A DNA stretch of 5,737 nt from Actinomycetes bacterium (lineage in GTDB: Bacteria > Actinomycetota > Actinomycetes > Prado026), in assembly GCA_025455945.1 (NCBI GenBank), contig JALOLN010000138.1, positions 1-5,737 of the forward strand. The letters are read 5' to 3'. Position 1 is the stretch's first letter; each line of letters opens with the position of its first letter. Shown piece after piece: positions 1-3,950 of the stretch. The notes beneath the pieces are model-generated. The model searched no databases and was not told the DNA's origin. It was given only the letters and a program-made list of their open reading frames with translations. A program made the position numbers and the translations under genes.

Positions 1-67
1 GATCGCGCGCCGGCTCGTCGAGCACTGGTACGGCGGGCCGCTGGACGACACCGGTCGCCTCTGGTGA
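1..67 (+). CDS. C-terminal fragment of a probable NUDIX hydrolase (NAD+ diphosphatase, NudC-like)
   Basis: Only the last 21 complete codons and a TGA stop at 65-67 are present; the gene enters from the left edge with codons starting at base 2. The visible tail reads IARRLVEHWYGG and ends in GRLW. The IARRLVEHW segment resembles the C-terminal helix of NudC-type NAD+ diphosphatases, which hydrolyse NADH or NAD caps on RNA. No NUDIX box lies inside the window, so the identification rests on this short tail and on position: in mycobacteria nudC is next to mrx1 and uvrD2. The gene converges on mrx1 with 27 bases between the two stops, and no clear terminator hairpin is visible there. That it is a real coding end is fairly safe; the NudC name is an inference. 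Confidence 0.5.
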   Translation, partial: IARRLVEHWYGGPLDDTGRLW

Positions 68-94
68 GGCGCCACCCCAGCCGCCTCGGCCGCC

Positions 95-331
95 TCAGCA
101 GGCCAGCAGCGCCTGGACCTCGCGCACGCTCGGGTTGGTCAGGGCGGTGCCGTCGGGGAACACCAGGGTAGGCACCGTCTGGTTGCCGGCGTTGACCCTC
201 TCGACGACCTGCGCGGCGACCGGGTCGCGCTCGATGTCGACCTCGCGGTAGGCGATGCCGACCCGGTCGAGCTGGCCCTTGAGGCGCCGGCAGTAGCCGC
301 ACCACGTCGTCGTGTACATCGTGAGCGACAC
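95..331 (-). CDS. mrx1: Mycoredoxin Mrx1 (glutaredoxin-like, mycothiol-dependent)
   Basis: A 78-residue thioredoxin-fold protein. Mycoredoxins reduce mixed disulfides between proteins and mycothiol in the actinobacterial cytoplasm. The active site is WCGYC (Cys11 and Cys14), preceded by the first beta strand (SLTMYTTTW). The cis-proline element GNQTVPTLVF has Pro54, and the motif DGTALTNPS follows at residues 60-68. Length and sequence closely match M. tuberculosis Mrx1 (Rv3198A). The GTG at 331-329 was chosen as start because GAGAAAGGG lies 6 bases upstream. An in-frame ATG at 394 would add a 21-residue basic leader not typical of the family, and another ATG at 319 would cut the first strand. 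The protein ends in a Cys (residue 78), an extra cysteine beyond the CxxC pair. It is divergent from uvrD2, as in mycobacteria. Confidence 0.92.
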   Translation of the reverse strand: MSLTMYTTTWCGYCRRLKGQLDRVGIAYREVDIERDPVAAQVVERVNAGNQTVPTLVFPDGTALTNPSVREVQALLAC

Positions 332-337
332 CGAGGT

Positions 338-346
338 CCCTTTCTC
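338..346 (-). promoter_or_regulatory. Ribosome binding site of mrx1
   Basis: On the minus strand GAGAAAGGG precedes the GTG at 331-329 with a 6-base gap. It is the only purine-rich Shine-Dalgarno-like sequence near the possible starts, so it decides the short, family-typical start over the upstream in-frame ATG at 394. Confidence 0.6.
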
Positions 347-421
347 GACCGCCCGGCGCACCGGGTTTCCTTGCGATTTCAACCATTCTCGCACAGGGGC
401 GGGCCTGACGCACCCCGGGGG

Positions 422-427
422 TAGCGT
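422..427 (+). promoter_or_regulatory. Candidate -10 element (TAGCGT) of uvrD2
   Basis: TAGCGT fits the actinobacterial -10 pattern TANNNT and lies 8 bases before the uvrD2 GTG. A transcript would start at or within a base or two of the start codon, giving a leaderless or near-leaderless mRNA. This agrees with the weak Shine-Dalgarno in front of uvrD2. No good -35 hexamer is seen 16-19 bases upstream. The whole divergent gap with mrx1 is 104 bases and has an AT-richer patch at about 366-390. Confidence 0.4.
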
Positions 428-435
428 CGGGGCTC

Positions 436-2571
436 GTGACCGCGCACCCGCCCGCCGACGCGGACGCCGTCCTCGCCGGGCTCGACCCCGAGCAGCGGGC
501 GGTGGCCACGGCGCTGCGCGGACCGGTGTGCGTCCTTGCCGGTGCAGGGACCGGCAAGACCCGCGCGATCACCCACCGGGTCGCCTACGGCGTGCACAGC
601 GGGGTGTACGCCCCGCAGCGGGTGCTGGCCGTGACGTTCACGACCCGCGCGGCGGGGGAGATGCGCGGCCGGCTGCGCGGGCTGGGTGTGGGGGGCGTGC
701 AGGCCCGCACGTTCCACAGCGCCGCCCTGCGGCAGCTCGGCTACTTCTGGCCCAAGGTCGTCGGTGGCCAGCTGCCGCGGCTGGTGCCCAGCAAGGCGGG
801 TCTGGTGGCTGAGGCGGCCGGCCGGTCCCGGCTGCGCCCGGGGCCGGCCGGCATCCGCGACCTGGCCGCCGAGATCGAGTGGGCCAAGGTGACCCGGACG
901 GCGCCGGACGACTACGCGCTGGCCGCCGGGCGGGCCGGGCGCACCGCACCCGCGGACCTCGACCACGCCCAGGTCGCGCAGGTCTACGCGGGCTACGAGG
1001 AGACCAAGCGGGCTCGCGGCGTCCTCGACTTCGAGGACGTGCTGCTGCTCACCGTCGCGATCCTCGAGGAGCGCGCCGACGTCGCGGACGCGGTGCGCGC
1101 GCAGTACCGGCACCTCGTCGTCGACGAGTACCAGGACGTCAACCCGCTGCAGCAGGCCCTCCTCGAGCTGTGGCTCGGCGGCCGTGACGACGTCTGCGTG
1201 GTCGGTGACGCGGCCCAGACCATCTACGGGTTCACCGGGGCCTCCCCGGCCTACCTGCTGGGCTTCCCCCAGCGCTACCCGGGCGCGACGGTCGTCCGGC
1301 TGGTCCGCGACTACCGCTCGACCCCGCAGGTGGTGGCGCTGGCCAACGGGCTGCTGCGCGGGGCGCGGGGCCGGGTGTCCCAGGCGGGGGTGGAGCTGGT
1401 CGCCCAGCGGCCGGCCGGGCCGGCGCCGACGTTCGCCGCCCACCCCGACGAGCCGGCCGAGGCCGCCGCGACGGCCGCCCGGGTGCGCACCCTGCTGGCC
1501 GCGGGGACGCCGGCCAGCGAGATCGCCGTCCTCTACCGGATCAACGCCCAGTCGGAGGTGTTCGAGGAGGCGCTGGCCGACGCCGGGATCCCGTACCTGC
1601 TGCGCGGGGCCGAGCGGTTCTTCGAGCGGCCCGAGGTCCGCGAGGCGGTCCTGCTGCTGCGGGGGGCGGCCCGAGCGGGCGGGTCGGTCGCCGCCGATGC
1701 CGACCTCGCGCCCCCCGGGACGCTCGCGGACGACGTGCGCGCGGTGCTGGCCAGCGCCGGCTGGCAGCCTCAGCCGCCGTCCGGCGCGGGGGCCACCCGA
1801 GACCGCTGGGAGTCCCTCAACGCTCTCGTCGGGCTGGCCGAGCAGCTCACCGCCGACCGCCCCGACGCCGGGCTGTCGCAGCTGGTCGCCGAGCTCGACG
1901 AGCGGATCGCCGCGCAGCACGCCCCGACGGTCGAGGGTGTGACCCTGGCCAGCCTGCACGCGGCGAAGGGCCTGGAGTGGGACGCGGTGTTCCTCGTGGG
2001 GCTGGTCGACGGCACCCTGCCGATCTCCTACGCGGAGACCCCGGAGCAGGTGGAGGAGGAGCGCCGGCTGCTCTACGTCGGGGTCACCCGGGCACGGGAG
2101 CACCTCAGCCTGTCCTGGGCCGCCGCCCGCGCGCCGGGCGGCCGGGCGGTGCGGCGGCCGTCCCGGTTCCTCGACGGGCTGCGTCCGGCGGACGACGAGC
2201 CCGCGGCCGGCCGGGCCGGGTCCGCGGACCGCAGGCGCGGGCGGCGCGGCCGGGCGGGCGGCGTCCTGCCCACGGTGTGCAGTGGGTGTGGGGCGCCCCT
2301 GGTGAGCGGCGCCGACCGGACCCGAGGCCGGTGCGCGGACTGCCCTCCGGCGTACGACGAGGCGGTGTTCGAGCGGCTGCGGGCCTGGCGGCTGGAGCGC
2401 GCACGGACCGACTCCGTGCCGGCCTACGTCGTGTTCACCGACGCCACGCTCGAGGCGATCGCCGCCCGACGGCCGGCGTCCCTGGGCGAGCTCGCGGAGA
2501 TCAACGGCGTCGGACCCGCGAAGCTGCAGCGCTACGGCGCTGAGGTGCTCGAGCAGCTGGCCGGGGCCTGA
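436..2571 (+). CDS. uvrD2: UvrD2, superfamily 1A ATP-dependent 3'-5' DNA helicase with tetracysteine and HRDC tail
   Basis: A 711-residue UvrD/PcrA-type helicase that unwinds DNA with ATP in repair and replication maintenance. Motifs occur in the family order: Q-like LDPEQRAV (16-23), Walker A AGAGTGKT (35-42), motif Ia TFTTRAAGEM (67-76), motif II DEYQD (230-234), motif III GDAAQTIYGFTGA (257-269), motif IV DYRSTPQ (292-298), motif V TLASLHAAKGLEW (503-515) and motif VI EEERRLLYVGVTRAR (540-554). An Arg/Gly-rich linker of about 30 residues follows, then a tetracysteine module (Cys615, 618, 633, 636) and an HRDC domain (about 645-708). In mycobacteria this tail distinguishes UvrD2 from UvrD1; there UvrD2 is essential and the tetracysteine module is needed for unwinding. 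Length is close to the M. tuberculosis protein (700). The GTG start leaves a short N-terminal arm before the Q-like motif. All catalytic residues look intact. Confidence 0.97.
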   Translation: MTAHPPADADAVLAGLDPEQRAVATALRGPVCVLAGAGTGKTRAITHRVAYGVHSGVYAPQRVLAVTFTTRAAGEMRGRLRGLGVGGVQARTFHSAALRQLGYFWPKVVGGQLPRLVPSKAGLVAEAAGRSRLRPGPAGIRDLAAEIEWAKVTRTAPDDYALAAGRAGRTAPADLDHAQVAQVYAGYEETKRARGVLDFEDVLLLTVAILEERADVADAVRAQYRHLVVDEYQDVNPLQQALLELWLGGRDDVCVVGDAAQTIYGFTGASPAYLLGFPQRYPGATVVRLVRDYRSTPQVVALANGLLRGARGRVSQAGVELVAQRPAGPAPTFAAHPDEPAEAAATAARVRTLLAAGTPASEIAVLYRINAQSEVFEEALADAGIPYLLRGAERFFERPEVREAVLLLRGAARAGGSVAADADLAPPGTLADDVRAVLASAGWQPQPPSGAGATRDRWESLNALVGLAEQLTADRPDAGLSQLVAELDERIAAQHAPTVEGVTLASLHAAKGLEWDAVFLVGLVDGTLPISYAETPEQVEEERRLLYVGVTRAREHLSLSWAAARAPGGRAVRRPSRFLDGLRPADDEPAAGRAGSADRRRGRRGRAGGVLPTVCSGCGAPLVSGADRTRGRCADCPPAYDEAVFERLRAWRLERARTDSVPAYVVFTDATLEAIAARRPASLGELAEINGVGPAKLQRYGAEVLEQLAGA

Positions 2572-2579
2572 CCCCGTCG

Positions 2580-2618
2580 AAATGGGGTTGCCTGCCCGTA
2601 CGGTGGCTGCGCTAGCCT
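2580..2618 (+). promoter_or_regulatory. whiB7 promoter with WhiB7-type AT-rich element
   Basis: Eight bases after the uvrD2 stop comes AAAT (2580-2583), four G residues, then a -35-like TTGCCT (2588-2593) and a -10-like TAGCCT (2613-2618) with a 19-base spacer. In mycobacteria and Streptomyces, WhiB7 bound to the primary sigma factor activates promoters that carry a short AT-rich patch about 3 bases upstream of the -35 element; the AT-hook reads this patch. This patch is one of the few A/T runs in the neighbourhood and is correctly placed, so autoactivation of whiB7 is likely. Predicted transcription start is near 2625, giving a leader of about 240 bases. The 19-base spacer is longer than optimal, which would suit an activator-dependent promoter. 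Confidence 0.65.
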
Positions 2619-2631
2619 GCAGGTCGCAGCC

Positions 2632-2648
2632 GGGCGCATCGGGCGCCC
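2632..2648 (+). promoter_or_regulatory. Stem-loop near the 5' end of the whiB7 leader
   Basis: GGGCGC (2632-2637) and GCGCCC (2643-2648) form a perfect 6-bp stem with a 5-base loop. It lies shortly after the predicted transcription start and 12 bases before the uORF Shine-Dalgarno. It could stabilise the leader or insulate the uORF ribosome site. No T-tract follows, so it is not a terminator by itself. Confidence 0.4.
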
Positions 2649-2660
2649 CGGACGATGGCG

Positions 2661-2665
2661 GGAGG
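2661..2665 (+). promoter_or_regulatory. Shine-Dalgarno of the whiB7 leader uORF
   Basis: GGAGG at 2661-2665, within GGGAGGTGA, is the strongest ribosome binding site in the leader. It stands 9 bases before the GTG at 2675. This spacing selects the 23-codon uORF over the overlapping longer frame whose GTG (2665) is buried inside the same Shine-Dalgarno. Confidence 0.6.
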
Positions 2666-2674
2666 TGACCGACG

Positions 2675-2746
2675 GTGATCAGCGGCTTCCCGTTCGCGTC
2701 GACCGCCGTCTCGGTCGCACCCGCGCGCCCATCCCCCCCGGTCTAG
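2675..2746 (+). CDS. Upstream leader peptide (uORF) of whiB7, 23 aa
   Basis: A 23-codon frame runs from GTG (2675) to TAG (2744-2746), placed between the whiB7 promoter and the leader terminator. It begins MISGFPFAS and ends PARPSPPV. Its very strong Shine-Dalgarno and its position match the leader uORFs known to control whiB7/wblC in mycobacteria and Streptomyces. There, slow or stalled translation of the uORF lets RNA polymerase pass the terminator. I do not recognise the peptide sequence itself, and its role is probably to be translated rather than to act as a peptide. The last eight codons hold four prolines, including a Pro-Pro pair, a context known to slow ribosomes. The start overlaps the stop of a 7-codon ATG frame (2655-2678) by GTGA. 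The coding call rests on Shine-Dalgarno and context, not on homology. Confidence 0.6.
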   Translation: MISGFPFASTAVSVAPARPSPPV

Positions 2747-2777
2747 CCCCACCGGCCGGCGCACCTTCAGGCCGCGG
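2721..2777 (+). promoter_or_regulatory. Candidate antiterminator pairing in the whiB7 leader
   Basis: CCGCG (2721-2725) and GCC (2727-2729), in the 3' part of the uORF, can pair with GGC (2770-2772) and CGCGG (2773-2777), the left arm of the terminator. This gives 8 bp with one bulged C (2726). The pairing and the terminator hairpin exclude each other. A small hairpin, CCGGT (2738-2742) with ACCGG (2751-2755), lies between and encloses the uORF stop codon. The complementarity is seen in the sequence; its function is inferred from the whiB7 attenuation model and has not been folded energetically here. Confidence 0.35.
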
Positions 2778-2811
2778 AACCCGAGACCCGGGATCCGCGG
2801 CCTTCTGCTTT
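2769..2811 (+). terminator. Intrinsic terminator / attenuator upstream of whiB7
   Basis: AGGCCGCGGA (2769-2778) and TCCGCGGCCT (2794-2803) form a perfect 10-bp GC-rich stem. Inside it, after an A-A mismatch, CCCG (2780-2783) pairs with CGGG (2789-2792) around a 5-base loop. T-rich sequence (TTCTGCTTT) follows, which is as close to a U-tract as this GC-rich genome offers. It lies about 57 bases before the whiB7 ATG and after the uORF, as expected for conditional termination. With no uvrD2 or other transcript ending here, it most likely attenuates the whiB7 leader. Confidence 0.75.
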
Positions 2812-2852
2812 GCCTCCCGTCCTCCCCGTCCACCCCACCCCGTGGTGCTACG

Positions 2853-3920
2853 TCAGAGGTGACACCGATGTTGATCCGGCTGATCGCCGAGGTCGAGCGA
2901 TCCGGCGCGGCGATCCCGTGCCGGTCCGAGCCCCCCGAGCTGTTCTTCGCGGAGAGCCCGGCGGACGTCGAGTACGCCAAGTCGCTGTGCGCGGACTGCC
3001 CCGTCCGGCTGGCCTGCCTCGCCGGTGCGCTGGAGCGCCGGGAGCCCTGGGGCGTCTGGGGCGGTGAGCTGCTCGTCGCGGGTGTCGTCGTGCCCCGCAA
3101 GCGGCCGCGTGGCCGCCCCCGCAAGTCGGAGGTGGCCGCCTGACCAGCGTGCCCCCACGACGGGCAGGGCGACGGCGAGGATGGCCACCGCCACGATCCC
3201 GTCGAGCCAGTAGTGGTTGGCGGTGGCGACCACGACCACCATCGTCAGCACCGGGTGGACGACGACCAGCCAGCGCCAGGGGCTGCGGCCGACGGCGACC
3301 ACGACGACCGCGATGAGCGCGGCCCAGGCCACGTGCACCGACGGCATCGCCGCGAGCTGGTTGGCGATCCCGGAGCCGAAGGGACCGTAGACGGACTGTC
3401 CGTAGCGCAGCGCCGTGTCGACGAACCCGAGCTCCGCGAGCATCCTCGGCGGGGCCACCGGCACCATCTGGAGCAGCAGGCAGGTGCCGGTGACCACGAC
3501 CATGAGCGTGCGCGTGCGCGGGTACTCGGCGCGGTGCCGGAGGAACATCCAGGCCAGGAACACCATCATCGAGTTGAGGTGGGCGTAGACGTAGAACGTG
3601 TTCGCCCAGCGGACCAGCGTCTCGTGCGGCAGCACGGCCTGCTGGACCCACAGCTCGGTGGGCAGCGGCAGCCAGCGCTCGGCGGCCAGGACGGCGGCGG
3701 CGTGGTCGAAGGCCCCGGACACCTGGCGCAGCGCCGCCCGGGCCGCGAGCTGCCACACGGTGAACAGGGCGAGCACGACCGCCGTCTCCCGGGCGACCGC
3801 AGCGGCCGTGCCCGACCAGCGCCACCGCCGTAGCCTGGGGTCGCGGTCGACGAGCAGGGCGAGGGCGGGCAGCGCCATCGCACCGCTCAGCGCCATCTGC
3901 CAGCGCTCGAGGTGGGGCAC
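2853..3920 (-). CDS. PAP2-superfamily (PAP2_3 / inositolphosphotransferase-like) membrane protein with open antisense tail
   Basis: An integral membrane lipid phosphatase or phosphotransferase, 355 residues as an open frame. From the GTG at 3920, hydrophobic segments lie at about 10-24, 46-65, 135-155, 196-211, 215-232 and 241-259. Family signatures are VAPPRML, AAMPSVHVAW (190-199, catalytic His196) and ATANHYWLDG (His236, Asp240), typical of the PAP2_3 group that includes inositol-phosphoryl transferases. The true substrate is unknown. The recognisable domain ends near Trp259, exactly beside the whiB7 stop. No stop codon follows in frame until TGA at 2855-2853, so the last 96 or so residues are a hydrophilic antisense reading of whiB7. 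Either the tail is real or the stop was lost recently. Codons upstream of 3920 are antisense to the neighbouring phosphodiesterase and lack family features. Function confident at superfamily level, ends less so. Confidence 0.8.
   Translation of the reverse strand: MPHLERWQMALSGAMALPALALLVDRDPRLRRWRWSGTAAAVARETAVVLALFTVWQLAARAALRQVSGAFDHAAAVLAAERWLPLPTELWVQQAVLPHETLVRWANTFYVYAHLNSMMVFLAWMFLRHRAEYPRTRTLMVVVTGTCLLLQMVPVAPPRMLAELGFVDTALRYGQSVYGPFGSGIANQLAAMPSVHVAWAALIAVVVVAVGRSPWRWLVVVHPVLTMVVVVATANHYWLDGIVAVAILAVALPVVGARWSGGHLRLAGAATRPLAGHDDTRDEQLTAPDAPGLPALQRTGEAGQPDGAVRAQRLGVLDVRRALREEQLGGLGPARDRRAGSLDLGDQPDQHRCHL
2868..3143 (+). CDS. whiB7: WhiB7 transcriptional regulator (Fe-S cluster, AT-hook)
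   Basis: A 91-residue WhiB-family protein. WhiB7 binds the primary sigma factor and activates intrinsic resistance genes when translation inhibitors or redox stress are present. The four cluster ligands are Cys18, Cys41, Cys44 and Cys50 (C-x22-C-x2-C-x5-C). The WhiB turn EPWGVWGG occupies 59-66, and the C-terminus carries KRPRGRPRK (78-86) with the AT-hook core RGRPR specific to WhiB7 within the family. Length and sequence closely match M. tuberculosis WhiB7 (Rv3197A, 92 aa), and the gene follows uvrD2 as it does there. The ATG at 2868 was chosen because AGAGGTGA (2855-2862) stands 5 bases before it; an in-frame GTG at 2859 lies inside that Shine-Dalgarno. The gene is read from its own attenuated promoter. 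It lies wholly antisense to the C-terminal part of the PAP2 frame. Confidence 0.97.
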   Translation: MLIRLIAEVERSGAAIPCRSEPPELFFAESPADVEYAKSLCADCPVRLACLAGALERREPWGVWGGELLVAGVVVPRKRPRGRPRKSEVAA

Positions 3921-3926
3921 CGCGCC

Positions 3927-3932
3927 AGCGTA
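3927..3932 (-). promoter_or_regulatory. Candidate -10 element (TACGCT) for a leaderless PAP2 transcript
   Basis: On the minus strand TACGCT fits TANNNT and is followed by 6 bases and then the GTG at 3920. This is the spacing expected when transcription starts on the start codon itself. No Shine-Dalgarno precedes this GTG, which agrees with a leaderless mRNA. No convincing -35 element is visible. It lies in the 30-base gap shared with the divergent phosphodiesterase gene. Confidence 0.4.
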
Positions 3933-3939
3933 GGACGAC

Positions 3940-3945
3940 GGGAGG
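3940..3945 (+). promoter_or_regulatory. Ribosome binding site deciding the phosphodiesterase start
   Basis: GGGAGG at 3940-3945 stands 5 bases before the GTG at 3951. It supports that start over an in-frame GTG at 3912, which lies inside the divergent PAP2 coding region, and over a second GTG at 3957. Confidence 0.65.
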
Positions 3946-3950
3946 CGGCG

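Noticed and set aside
80..97. Tandem GCCGCCTC-type repeat between the convergent stops of the first two genes
   Set aside because: Only two copies of about 9 bases partly inside the mrx1 stop; too short to support a repeat element or terminator.
352..365. Inverted repeat CCCGG-CGCA-CCGGG in front of mrx1
   Set aside because: Only 5 bp, no T-tract and no known operator match; such short GC palindromes are common by chance in this composition.
379..2103. Long open frame (574 codons) on the minus strand opposite uvrD2
   Set aside because: It is antisense to a clear helicase, low in complexity (Arg/Gly/Pro/Val), has no recognisable motif, and arises from the scarcity of stop codons in GC-rich antisense DNA.
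2665..2862. 65-codon frame through the whiB7 leader starting at GTG 2665
   Set aside because: Its start lies inside the Shine-Dalgarno of the shorter uORF and has no ribosome site of its own. It would be translated through the terminator hairpin, and the peptide is Pro/Arg-rich without features. Its TGA at 2860-2862 just before whiB7 was noted but is probably coincidental.
3931..3936. TAGGAC as a plus-strand -10 for the phosphodiesterase
   Set aside because: It lacks the final T of TANNNT, and a start about 7 bases downstream would fall within the Shine-Dalgarno at 3940-3945. The true promoter is unresolved.
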